A stretch of 64,000 nucleotides of DNA from Cladochytrium replicatum (taxonomy: Eukaryota > Chytridiomycota > Chytridiomycetes > Cladochytriales > Cladochytriaceae), in NCBI GenBank assembly GCA_025526935.1, contig JAHLKD010000019.1, forward strand, positions 248,001-312,000, written 5' to 3'. Of the stretch, positions 10,524 to 22,340 are shown piece by piece; the first letter of the stretch is position 1, and each line of letters starts with the position of its first letter. Both the position numbers and the translations under genes were made by a program. Under the pieces are notes generated by a model. It was not told the origin of the DNA and did not search any database. It worked only from the letters and a program-made list of their open reading frames with translations.

Positions 10524-12069
10524 GGTGTTGGTAATGTTTGTCGTAGGAAGATACAGGCCTGACGGCCTTAGCCGGAATGTTACAGGAATGTATGCTATAA
10601 TACTTCCCTGACACTATAGTTTTCTACCCAATCTGAAAATAATAATAAGCTAGGGAAGAAACTTCACTGATCCCTATCAAGTACAACCAACCTCTCTACA
10701 AATACTACTAGCAATAGGATTCTGTCCAGGTGAACACTTTCTCAACTCCTGGACAGTACTTCAACAGAAGAACAGTCTAAACAACAAATTATATTTAAAA
10801 GAGTGGGTTATCATCAGTTGCTTCCAACTCTAATACCACATCAAAATCCTCGCCAAAATTATGCACCTTTATAAATTCCTCACTAACATCACTTTTTGAA
10901 TCTAGGGAATCATTTTGAACGGTTCTTCAGCCGTACAGCCATTTCCTTAGTTGCCTTCCTTTTGTGTTTGTTAGACACATCATGTTGGGGTAAAGATCTC
11001 AAATCATTCAGTAAATTGTTCGTTGTAAATTCATAATGGTTAGGACCATTGATCATTGCAGCAACTGCAGTATGTGCAGGTTGGCAATGCTGCAGGAGCA
11101 GCAGGAAGAGAACCAGGAATTTGCTTTGGAGCAGCAAACTGATTAGCATGACAGTATTTCTTGCTGTGAAGTTTTGCGACTATAATTAATAACACAAGCG
11201 AAATAGAAGAGATGTAGTGATCGTGTTGTGTTGCGGAATGTGTTGGTGCATATAGACGGCTATGGGACTTGGGGTGAAGTGTCTGATGGCTGTCCGCCTC
11301 ATCATGCTCCCAATCATGTAATATTATTGGTGTACTGTTGTTGTGGCATTTGTTGCTATGGGACGTGTTTTGGTGTCTTAATGTGTAGTCACTCATGAAA
11401 GGAGTTACTGATTTCAGTTTCATAAGTATAGACCAAGAAACGTGTCTATAATCTCAAACATTGTTTGTTTACACTTATACAGTGTAAGTAAGCATACCGA
11501 TCATCGATCGTATCTGCAGAGCATGCTCTAGTGCCAATTACACTGAAATAGGACTTTCACCTTAACGTTTCACTATACAAGATGTTCTCTCAAGTATCAC
11601 CAGTATGTCGGACGACTGGAGTAGCTTATTCTTATGTCATTCAACACACCATTCATGAACAGCATTTTTGAACCTAACGAGGTTTGGAGTGCAAGACTGC
11701 CGATTGTGACATACACTATGAACGAACTGCTTAAGGGATAAACGTTGGGGTCTCTCGACTTGTATTTTAATATTTAAAATACGTGATAAAAGAATGGATC
11801 CGGTGATGACTCTCACAGTGACCATTGTCCACCTAGGTGTCATATGAGTAAGATTTGTTTGTTCTCTAACAGGTCCATCATCTGTAGGATCTCAGATATT
11901 TTGAACTTCTTGACGTGTTAAACAACAATCAATCGATACAAGAAGAAAAAGGAGTGGGAAACCACGAATCTGTTTCTCTCGGTCTTTCATAAACAACAAC
12001 AAATAAACAACTCTACCTGCACAAAAACCGCAAAAAAGAAATACAAGCCTATAATCAGAATGAAATCGT
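10524..12069. other. 1.5 kb intergenic stretch, no gene recognised
   Basis: The sequence is AT-rich, with frames of 60-130 codons on the reverse strand that are compositionally odd (His/Ser/Cys-rich) and match no family. No tRNA, no long repeat and no transposon domain was seen. It separates the decayed coiled-coil gene from the 3' end of the transcription factor. Confidence 0.5.
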
Positions 12070-15000
12070 TCAAAGCACCAGACCCTGAATCGCCTTCAAC
12101 CGCTCCAAGTACACATCATTGCTCTCACAAAACCCAAGCGTCTTTGAAATCCACCGCTCAACAACACCCACCCCGCCTACCAGCTCCTCCCGACATCGCT
12201 CGACACTTACTGCACCACCTTCCTCTACATCGCCGTTCCCGGCTGCTCCGACCACTCCATCTTCTACGTCCTCTTCTCCAAGCTCGCTCCACACACCCCA
12301 AGCAACCACCGCCATTGCCACACACCTCCAAATAACCGCTGCCCCCGGCGCAGTATACATCAGCGACCGGCCGACCTTCCACCCCTCAACCCCTTGCTTC
12401 TCACACTCCGCACACCAAGGATCCGAGCAACGCATTCCAGGATCTTTGCGTCGATGGAACACTTCCTCGTGCATCTCGCTCCTCTCAATCGCCCTCAACA
12501 ACCCCTCCATACGTCGCATGAGTGTCAGAGTCTGCGCAAAACACAGCACGCCACCGTTACGTGCTCTTGCCCATCTCACCAAAACCGCGTACGTGTGCTT
12601 GTCGGACAGAGTGTTCTCGATACCGCGGAAAACAGTACCCTTTTGCGCATTCTGATTCAGGACGAGCTGGTCGAGGATATGAGAGGGTGAGTGGGCGAGT
12701 GTCAAGATGGACGTGAATGCGATGAAGGCGCACACGTTTAACGGGCGGTGGGAGACAAACATGTGGTCAAAGTAATGGGGGTATGTTGCGGCGTCGACGA
12801 GCAACGTCGGGTTCGGGGGTGGGCCGCGGACTTGTTCGTTATACGCCAAAACGACTTCGATTTTCCTCACTAGAGTCCTCATCCTCGCTAGGCGGTTCGC
12901 TCCGACTCGATCCCTTCGTTCCGCGTCCGACTCCTCCTCCAACTCTTCAAACTCTTCGTAGTCGTCGTTACCATTGCAGAACCCGAACTCGTCCACTCCT
13001 GTCTGAGATCCTGTCGCGGTGGTATCAGGGGAGCTCCAGCACCAACCTTCCCCACCTTCTGCAGCCATTCGCCTAGCAATCATGGCACCCATGGCATTCA
13101 CATGGTGCACCATTGCAGCAACGGACGCCCACATACGGAGCCTCTCGCAAGCCTTGTGTGATTTCTCAGTTGCTATGCAGATAGAGTGTATGTGTTCGCG
13201 GAGTGCAGCCCAGTGTGCTCGCGTTGTAGATGTGCCTTCGTGAAGGACGTGAATTGGCAGTGGCGCGATACGGGTTGGGAAGGGGTCCGGAACGGCTTCG
13301 AAAGTGCGGAGAAGAGCAGAGAAGGGGAGGGAGGTGAGTTGGCGGTTGGTGCCTTGCGGTGAGATTGGGACGGAAGGGATATGTGAGAAGCGGACTGCAG
13401 GTTCGTCGAGCACGAAATATGCCCTTTCAAACAAGTAAAGAGACCACCTGCAAATAAGACCGAGCTTGTTCAATTTTCATGTACAGAGCGAGTTCTTATT
13501 GAGCCATACCATGTGTTCCGACGTTCTGCAGCTTCTTTATTAGTTCGCTCTATTTCCTTTTCGTCTTCCGGGCCATCCGGGAACATCCGTGGCTTCTGGA
13601 CGTTCTCATGCAATCCGAGACGTTTCGCATAGTCCACAGCCATGCTCAGCCAGAACCGGCTTGTGCTCTTTGGCGAATTACCCACGACAAACAGTTTGGC
13701 CTCTCCAGTCCCATCCAGAACTTTGACCTTGCACAGCGCTGAACACACGCATAGTACTGCCTTTATAATGTGTCGGTCCACTTCGATGAACTCTGCCCAA
13801 GCATTAGGTGAGAATGGTGCGAATGCGGATGTGAGTACGACTGCGGTTCCGCCGCGCTTGGAAGGGTTAGTAGGGTCCATGACTCTGCAGAGACTGCGCT
13901 TGACACGCTCGATAAGAGGGTAGAGATTGCGCGGGGAAGATAGACCCTTCTGAATGGTTTCAAGTGTTGGAGCGCAGAGTTGGAATGCGGCAGCTTGGAG
14001 GGACCATTGCATGATCGGTGGGAGAGCGTTAAGATCAGTGCTAATGGGGTTGAACGATGGCAAAATGGCTTAAAAAGAGAATCAGTATGAGACAGGGAGC
14101 TCGCTCCTATTTCTTACTTCCGAGCAGCTTGAGTCCATTCTTAATCAGCAAGTTTTGGACGGAAACGTCCATGAGCGGCGGCAGGTCGTCGTCAAAAGCG
14201 AGCTCGTGTCGTCGGTGAGCAAACACTGTTCCGTATCGTTGATGATCTTCCATTGTATCATCTTCGTCACGATCCGTAGAGATCAGTGGAGGCGGGATGG
14301 CCATTGACGACTCGAGGGAGGGAAGGACAATGCGAGGCGGCTTTGGGAGCTGCGGCGTAATTGGTATCGATGAAACGCTACTATGAACAGTAAGATCGAC
14401 ACTAGAATGAGTATTCTGACTGAACGAGTGAGAATAATCCGTGAATGTGATTTCAGGACAGTGTGCACGATCGATCTCTTCTTCGATGGAAGTTTCTGAG
14501 TCAGGAGACAGAACATGAAACCCGCGTCGAGGGAGAAAACCGGGCATGGGATGGGTAGTGTTCTGTATAGTCCGTAAGGGCTCCAGAGGCGGCAAAATCC
14601 TCGGTTCTGTGTCGAGGTTAAAAATGCTCTGCTCGTCGATTCTACTAGTCGTCCTCAGAGAGTTGCTTCCTAATGCGGCGTCAACGCTCCCGCTGGATCG
14701 ATTCATTTCGTTACTCCATCGATCGGCGTGTCTTAATCCTCTATATCCATGTACGTCATCCCATACAACAGTGTTACTTGTTCCTCCAGGTCCTCCATTT
14801 CCATCAACATCCCTCCACTCTCCATTTCTACGAGTGAAGTTCTCGCCGGCTGGTCTCACACCAGCACCAACGCTCACGATTGGAATGTCGAATGGTCGGA
14901 TATTTCCGGGAACCGGCACAGCAACCGGACCATTTCCCAAGTCAATCATGACCGGCTTTGACAGCTTCCTTATAGGCCTTCCTGCTCGAACATGCGGCAA

Positions 15001-15246
15001 ATTGAAACTGCATTCCCTTCCTTTGGTAGTGCAAGTGCCACAAGGCATTGTGCCGCTAAGAAAAAGTGTCAGAATGAGGCATGTTGCTATATATCATTGC
15101 ATTACTAACGTGCAACGGGTCTTTTTAGCGATGCACTGGTCGCAAGCACGGGCCACCCTAGTAGGACGTGGGGGTTGTGGTTGAGTAGCGAGCTGAGGAG
15201 GCGACATGATGTTGTAGTTGTGGAAGTTCTGCAGCGGCACGCTCAT
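12070..15246 (-). CDS. Zn(II)2Cys6 (Gal4-type) transcription factor, 1003 aa
   Basis: Four exons: 15246-15110, 15055-14118, 14068-13510 and 13447-12070, phases consistent. The zinc cluster is near the N terminus: C-x2-C-x6-C-x5-C-x2-C-x6-C (ACDQCIAKKTRC, an intron, then MPCGTCTTKGREC), followed by a basic linker (RAGRPIRK). The middle part is disordered and Ser/Pro-rich. The C-terminal half resembles the fungal-specific regulatory domain (AVDYAKRLGLHENVQ, then RRNTW joined to WSLYLFERAYFVLDEP). It should bind DNA in the nucleus; its target pathway cannot be told. An alternative Met lies at 15207. It lies 170 bases downstream of SEN54 on the same strand. Confidence 0.88.
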
Positions 15247-15414
15247 CCCCCGAGAAACCACCGTTTCTTCGAGTGGTTCGTTGTGTTGTGGCGATAAAAC
15301 CAAAATATTCAAAAATATCAAAAATTCACTTCCGAGCCACACGTGACCACGCACGGGATCAGCCCCTCGGAAGCCGGATGTTTAATTGGAGGGAAAAATG
15401 GGATGAATTATAGA

Positions 15415-16719
15415 TCAGATCGATGACGGAGAGAGGAACGAAAGAGCGCCAGCAGAGTCTACAACTGCATACAGAAGTACTGTGGTGCTGCTACTAGAGA
15501 GAATCACACTGTCAAAGTCGGGGAGAAAATCATGCTCTCTGTCCGATTGATGGTGTTGATCACACAAACGATTTTCCTGCTGCTACCAGCTTACCTGACT
15601 ACAAAGAGATGCCATGCTGGGGGGCCTGGGGCACTCTTGCGGAAATTTGGTGTCGGTCGCCAAACACTGAATTGTGGTTTGATAATTGTTGATCCATGTT
15701 TGAGGCAGTTGGGTTGTTGTTCTCCCGGTCCGCTCTTTTTGGCATTGGTTGCACACGGAACAATCTTTAGATCTCTGAATACGTTCTCTAATAGTGAGAC
15801 ATTAGTCATCCAATTTCCTCATGATTATTCACAGAAGTCTCACTTTCACTATTGTATCGACGCATGTCAACCAAGCTTTCGGGGTTTCCTTGCCACAGTT
15901 GTCCTGGCAGTAGCCAAGAGGATGCTCGCTGAGCTGATTCTACGATCGCGCGGTATGCATTTGAAAAAAGAAGTGAGATTTTGCTCCAGATGGACTTGGT
16001 GAATGGTGTAATCGATGTGTCTGAGGATGCCCTACTGGGTGGATCTTTGTACCGCATAACCACAAACCCCAGTCTCCTGAGATACCCATACACCTACGAA
16101 ACGAGTCAACGCACATGTATGCAGGCATAGAAATATTTGTGTCCCACCAAGTATTCATCCATCGTCACTGTTTCTCCGTTTTTGCTTCCCTCAATCGAGA
16201 CCATCGCAGCATAGCAATGTTGCACGGACATGGCTACCCCTGAATTGCTCGCCCGCTTTGTCTGCAGTGCGAGGGAGCCACGGTCCACCAGAAACATCGC
16301 TTCTTCAGGCAATAGCTGAATTTCCTTATTGACTGTTAGTCCCATCGTTTCGAAATGCACTCCTCTTGGTTTCGTAATGACCGCACGATGGATCGACGGA
16401 TCCCATACACCCTGGCTCATATTTTTTCTGCAGTTGGATTGCAAGGTCAAAGTTACATCCATATGTGGGGTTTGGGAACAAACCCGCGGCGCTGTTCTTT
16501 CAGCATCATGACGTATCCAGCTGGAGGCTCTGGTCCGGTACTCATGGTATTAATGGTATTAGCATTTTTTGGATCTTCCTCGGTGGGTGAGGTGTCTTCA
16601 TCTGTCGTTGGTGTTCCCTTTGAGCGCGAAAGTTGAGCCCTAAATTTCTTCTTTGCTTCCTTCCTATTGTCGACAGCAGCATAGTCCAGCGGCCTGTCGT
16701 CGTCCCACTCCTCGTCCAT
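15415..16719 (-). CDS. SEN54: tRNA-splicing endonuclease subunit Sen54
   Basis: Five exons (16719-16484, 16427-16148, 16093-15833, 15785-15595, 15538-15415) give 363 residues. Sen54 is a structural, non-catalytic subunit of the Sen2/Sen34/Sen15/Sen54 complex that excises tRNA introns. Diagnostic blocks: VWDPSIHRAVITKPRGVHFETMG, ELLPEEA-type QLLPEEAMFLVDRGSL, YLRRLGFVVMRYKDP, and the C-terminal FSVWRPTPNFRKSAPGPP ending VLLYAVVDSAGALSFLS. The start could lie further upstream, because the frame stays open before Met 16719 (RKSIRFWDENG). Exon 1, intron 1 and the first bases of exon 2 are duplicated at 2400-2734. Confidence 0.88.
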
Positions 16720-16823
16720 CCCGTTTTCGTCCCAAAATCTGATCGATTTCCTGTCCTTGCCGGTGTCTACACCGTGTCTGATGAAGGGGAAAAGTTCGGA
16801 ATTCTAATTCTGTGAACGAACCC
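16720..16823. promoter_or_regulatory. Short divergent promoter between SEN54 and the small membrane-protein gene
   Basis: Only about 104 bases separate the two start codons, so initiation signals for both strands must lie here or overlap coding sequence. The same interval is duplicated at 2735-2836, apart from a repeat gain and a 2-bp deletion. No TATA box is obvious. Confidence 0.45.
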
Positions 16824-17367
16824 ATGGCAGCAATCCCGCAGAACAGCAACAACAACTCCATCAACGAAGAGGAGGACCCGCCCGTCCTAGACCCCGACGA
16901 TGCAGCATTCTTCCATCGTCTGCTGCTGATGCACGAAAACAGAAGCTTTGACAGTGGTTGGACGTCTGACATGGATGCTAGAACACTCACACCGCACCAA
17001 GACCTCGAGCTTTCCGACGACGGCGAGAGAAGTGCCAAACAGCCCAGCAACGGTGCAAGCGGGCACGACATCCAGTTAAACATTTTTGAACCATCACAAC
17101 CTTTACGGTCACAAAAGTCCCGTGTGAAATGGGCCGAAACCGTCAGGGCCAACAGCGGACCGTCTCCAGGTGAGATTTACCAGCTGAAACGGTTACAACC
17201 GCCCTGACGTACGGATCAATCACTGAGAATTCTACAGAAGAGTGCATCGTCGACCACGGGCAACACCTGCACCACCGAAGCCTGATCGAAGAAAGCTGAT
17301 TCTTGCCTTTGCTGGACTAGTCCTGGCTATTGGTGGTTGTATACTGGCAATCACCCGTGGTTCATGA
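16824..17367 (+). CDS. Small protein with one C-terminal transmembrane helix, copy B (161 aa)
   Basis: Exons 16824-17169 and 17228-17367 mirror copy A at 2837-3380. The soluble part is identical, and the C-terminal helix has I in place of one V (LVLAIGGCILAI). An intact frame in both copies suggests either a very recent duplication or retained function. Function unknown; tail anchoring in an intracellular membrane is inferred from the terminal helix and very short tail. Confidence 0.65.
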
Positions 17368-17604
17368 GTCGATAAGAGACTAGTCCGTCCGTCGTCAAGT
17401 TCGTCTGGACTATGGTTCTCCTCCACGCTCGTTTTTTCGAATCATTGCTGTAGATAGAATATATACCCTCACCATTCACGCAGCACATATCAATACTTTC
17501 CTTTTCATTTTTTCTCCAATGTATTTCGAGTTAATTTTCTAGTAAAACTTCGTGTCAAAGCCGCTGACTCTGGAGTTCCCAACTTCAATAACTGTGACAT
17601 TCGG

Positions 17605-20600
17605 ATGGGGGCGACCGAGAGCAAGCTCGCATTCAGAAAGAACGTCTTCCAGCTGTACGAGCAGCGAGTAAGTCGATAGAGAGATCGCAATCTTCAAAGA
17701 TCGCTTACCAAATCGTTTTGTGGGTCGTCATTGCAGGGAATTCCGGCGCAGGAACACGAATACTGGGCTCGCTTTTACCAGCTGCCCGAAACCGCAGAGG
17801 ACGTCTTCAACCTCTTCTCGCCAAAAGATACCCGCAAAGTCCGCGATGCCGCACCCGAGAATCTTGAGACCCTTATCTCAAAGGTGTGCGTCAAAATACC
17901 CACAAAACATCGTCTTTCCCTGAGATTCACGAAATGTTGCTGCGTACATCTTTTCGATATAGCTCATTACCCGGCTCTCCGAATTCCTGGATAGCGAAGA
18001 GAAGCCAACTCCCGAAACGTGCAAACAGGCCCTCAACTGTGTCCGCACCATGACCCGCCTGATCCCTTACATCTTTGAGCTCGAGAAGCCCGAACTCGAG
18101 CATAAATTGTTCTGGTCCGAAGCGACCATTGGGGCGGACGTGTCCGAGGTGATCTTCTCGTCCGCAACTGAGGGTGAATCATCTGAAGCCTCAGCTGCAA
18201 GAGCGAAAGTGGCGGGGGAAGTCCGAGGAGTGAGGTTGATGAAAACCGTTATTGGACTCCTGTTCTTCAGAGGGTAAGTGACAAGATTCAGAATTATTTG
18301 CGATTTGAATGACACATTCGGTAGTTTCACGATCCCGTTTACAAGTGCACAGGAGACGGTTGGTGTCCACTATACGATCTGGAGCCCCGGTGTCGGCGCA
18401 TCGTCTGCACCAACGGCAACCCGTGAGCACCATACCAACCGTACAGAAACCCTCCGATTGCTCCTCACACTCCTCTCCCGGTCGATCTACGTCAAACCCG
18501 CCGCGATCGTCTCAAAGTTCCAACACCGTTGGGCCTCCGCTGTGATTCATGGAGGAAGCACTACGGGGATCGAGAAGAGGGGTGTTTTGACGCTGCTTTG
18601 CAGTTTGCTCAACACCGTTTGTGCGTACGATCCTGTCGGTTGGGGGATTGTTCCGTACAACCATGTACGTGATTTTGTCCGAGACAGAACGATATATACT
18701 CATACTTGGCATGTTCTTTTAGATGCTGTTCACGGATACGCAAGAGCAACTCGTGGCGCTTTCGGTTCACACCCTTGTGGCACTCTTGGATGTTGGTGCG
18801 CCGGTCGCGCAACCACAGGCTTCTCCAGCGACTGTACGAAAGTTGCAAACAGAAAGTGCGAACGGGGCGGCTGTGGAAGAGAAGGCGAACGGAAAGGCAC
18901 CGTATGTGATGATTGATACAGTTTATTTCACTATTCCTTATCTTTATGATTTTTGCAGAGCAACCGAGCCTATTCAAAGAGCTGAGTCGAACGAGTCGGT
19001 TGGTGTCCGATCAACGCTCTCCGAATCAAAGGTGTGAAACAATGTCCAAGGATAATCGATCAGGGTGAGGCGCTGATGAGTTTGTCATAGGACGGCGCTC
19101 AAGGGCAGCAGAATGACTTCAGGTTCTACGTGGCAAAGCTGCACCGGTCTTCTGACTTTCAAGTCATTCTGGATAATCTTTGCAGGCTCCTAAAAAACCC
19201 TATTGACGTGTGTTTCGAACGCATCTCTTGTCGGCTACATTTCTAACTTTGTTTTCTTAGTCTGCCAACGCATATCTCCCGGGCTCAACCAAACGGGTAA
19301 CGATCCACGCCGAGGTGTTGATGTTGTTCTGGAAACTCATCGAGGCAAATGAGGTCAGTCAGTTATAGTTTCGTGCACATGTCAAATGCTTATTTGATTC
19401 GGTTGCAGAGATTCTTCCACTATGCGCTTGATTCGGATAAGATATTGACCATCCTATCCGCTATCATCTACTTCACCCTCCAGTCCAGAAATGATCCAAG
19501 TAATGCCAACCTTTCACCCGCTCCCCAAAATCTCATAATCACATCCTCCAGCGCAGGTGGGCTTGTCCCGCATGTGCTGCTTCCTCCTCCACAATCTCTC
19601 CCAAGAGCGGGCTTTCGGAGTCCAACTCAACACCAACTTTGATGCTGCTAGTGCTGCGGCGAGTGGTGCCTCATCGATTGCCAGCAAGCAACTTCCTGTT
19701 TTCAGTTCAGGCACTTGGGCAGATTTCCTGTTCCTCTCGGCACACGCTTTCATCACCACAACAGGTGGCAAGTTCTCGCAGCTTAGTTCGCTGCACGAGA
19801 CGCTGTTGATTGCGCTGGCGAACGTATCGCCATATGTAAAGGGGTTGAGTGTGGTCGCGGCGAATAAGCTCATGACGCTGTTCTCGGCTTTCGCGAGCCC
19901 GGGATTCATGTTCGCCGCGGAGGGGCATCACAAGTACATTTTCTATGTGCTGGAAATATTCAACAACCTCTTACAGTATCAAATGACTGGTATGTCACCA
20001 CCTTTCATTGGATTTCTTCTCGGTATGCTAATAAATTTCTCCATTTCCTTAAGGCAACTCGCCGTTGATCTATTCCATTGTCCGCAACAAACAAAAGTTT
20101 TACGACCTTCATCGTCTCACATTCGAAGGCGCCCAGGCAGACATTCAACGCCTTCGAGCGCTCAAAGCTGCCCGTCTGCAGCAACAGCAGTCTGGCGGGA
20201 GTGTGCCAGCAACGCCGCTGAACGGAGACGGTGAAGAAGACCGCGAGGAAGCAGAAGCAGAAGAAGTATCGACACCAGGGATGTCGGAGAAGGCGAGGGG
20301 CAAGCAACGTGCAGGCAGCGGGGAGGCATCGGAACGCGCGGGTCACGAGAGGAATTCTGAGGCTGCAGCAGCTCCAGTGGCTGCGGCGGTGCCAGTTGTT
20401 CCAACGTTTGACGATAAAGGCAAATTCGTCCCAACGAAAGAATGGGTATGCTGAACACCTTCTGGCTTCCGTGATTGGGCTAATGTTGATGAATACAGTT
20501 CTACTACTGGAAAGCACATCTTCCTCTCAGCGTGATATTGACGCTCTGTGACACACTCGCACCGCAGATCGAGCACCTCTGTATCGAAAAGGGACTCAAC

Positions 20601-20969
20601 GACGACCGGCAGGTTCTTGAACACCTTCAGAGCGGGACGCTGGTTGGACTGCTCCCGATTCCGCACCCGATCTACGTGCGACGGTTCTTTTTCAACGAGG
20701 CGATGAGGATCTGGTTTACAAGCTATCTTTGGGTAAGTTCATCAGTTGTAAAAAAGCAATGATTCTCGTATGCTTAACATTTTTCTTGAACGATTAATAG
20801 GGAGTCATTTTCCTGAAGAGTACGGGAACAACAAATCCGGAAATTGTGAAACTTTGCCCTCCAATATGGACCGGTAAACTTTGTTTTCATCACAGGTTGG
20901 TCAATATCTTTAACTGCTCCCATTTTAGGAACTCAAGTACGGCTGTTCCATGTTAAACTCTCATCGTAA
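17605..20969 (+). CDS. HID1: HID1-family protein, copy B
   Basis: Same 14-exon structure as copy A, with two extra residues (863 aa). One 3-base insertion changes the VSEVLLSA region to VSEVIFSSA. Another adds a Glu in the acidic linker (AEAEEVSTPG). All 14 splice sites and the stop are preserved. HID1 is a peripheral Golgi protein of the late secretory pathway. Copy B sits in the SEN54-linked context and is probably the ancestral gene. Substitutions cluster in exon 4 and around exons 12-14. Confidence 0.88.
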
Positions 20970-21174
20970 CATTAGCCATTGTCATTGAACAAATAAAGTG
21001 CTTTGGACCAGGACTTGGAGCCTTTCTTTGTTCACTTTTATCATTCCTCATTTGGCGTGCAGTTGCAAAGCGGCACATTTGCGACTTTGCAGGTTTGCTG
21101 CCCTTGGCTGTTCAGAGTCTTTCGAGATAATCTCGCCAGATGATGGGATGTGCACAGGTTCAGCTGCCCTGTGC

Positions 21175-22340
21175 ACCAGGTAAATTCCCCTCCATGTAAT
21201 TTACCTTTTTTCTCAAAATACAACAAGACTGAGACTGGGTTGATCGAGACGCAACTGTGATGAAGGAGCTGGACAAAGTCAAAGAAGAGCTGGACTTGAG
21301 AGGTTTTGTCAAATTTATATTGATGCATGCATTCAAGAACTTAATACAGTTTCTAATTGCTGAGTTGGATTATGCAAGTTGCTGGACTCTTTTACAGTCA
21401 CCTTAACGACTTTACACAAAAACACACTATGACATAACAATAGACTGGAGAAGTCCAGAAGCTCTCAATGTGGGATGCAGAGTGACCTGTCGGTTATGAT
21501 TGTTAAGCTGGTAACAATTTTTTGCTGAGGAAGAGTGATATGTATTAATGATGGTGAGAACCAGCACTTTCTTGTCTTCTATAATGTTACCATATGGTAA
21601 TATTACTTATATTTGTCGAGGCAGTTTAAGGAGTAGGAACAAAGAATACATCGTCTGATTGAAGCATTATTTTGTAATCAACAGTAACATTTAGTTATTG
21701 GGAGCCGTGGAGTTGAAAGCTGTACCATTCTTAAAAAAACTTGCACGAGAGTTGAGTGGCATGAAATTTTCCTCAGGATCTACTCTTCTCAACGATGCTA
21801 TAACGAAGTATACCTACTCCCATTACTACGATTCACCACTACATTCAACAAGAAAGGTCAAAACAGACTCCCAAGTTCCGTGAAGATTTGAATTGCAAGA
21901 TGCTCAGATTCTCTGTTCTAGACCCAACTCTAGTAATCATGGTTCTGCATACTTTTATATTTCAAAGAGGTCTTAGTGGCCCTAAATCCCTTCTTCTCCC
22001 TAAAGCAACAAGAAGTACTTAGTTTTGATGAGATATACACTAGATTGAAACATGGATGTAAAAATCATACGCGGAAAGAATAAATCGTTTTCCCAGCATC
22101 CACCGCTCGACTTCTTCAAACACACTACCCCCCCAAAAAAAATAATAATAACACTCGTTTTCTCAAAGCAGCAACTCCGTAAAAGCACAATACAGCACTT
22201 CCGCAACTGGGCACAGAGGCAAGTCAAACAGCACCGGGCAAGTTCATAACGCAGCCGCACATCAAGTAATTCAAGAAAGAAAGTCCTCTTTTTCTGCCAT
22301 AGCACATTGTCCGTATCGCTTTCATTGAAAAATGAAGTCA
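21175..22340. other. 1.2 kb intergenic stretch, no gene recognised
   Basis: AT-rich, with a perfect 14-bp palindrome (TTACCATATGGTAA) near 21586-21599 and a poly-A tract near 22134. A 61-codon frame at 21698 (VELKAVPFLKKLARELSG) is too short to assign. No transposon domain was seen. Confidence 0.4.

Larger units (their letters stand above)
16411..21170. repeat. Segmental duplication, copy B (probable ancestral copy)
   Basis: This is the partner of 2398-7180, in the same orientation and about 14 kb away. Its left edge lies inside the intact SEN54 gene (exon 2), so the segment is in its original context here. The intervening 9 kb holds Ty3 and MITE-like insertions, a decayed gene, the zinc-cluster gene and most of SEN54. 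Confidence 0.93.

Noticed and set aside
12119-12655. Forward Ser/Pro/Thr-rich frames over the transcription factor
   Set aside because: Shadows of the GC-biased exon 4 of the zinc-cluster gene on the other strand.
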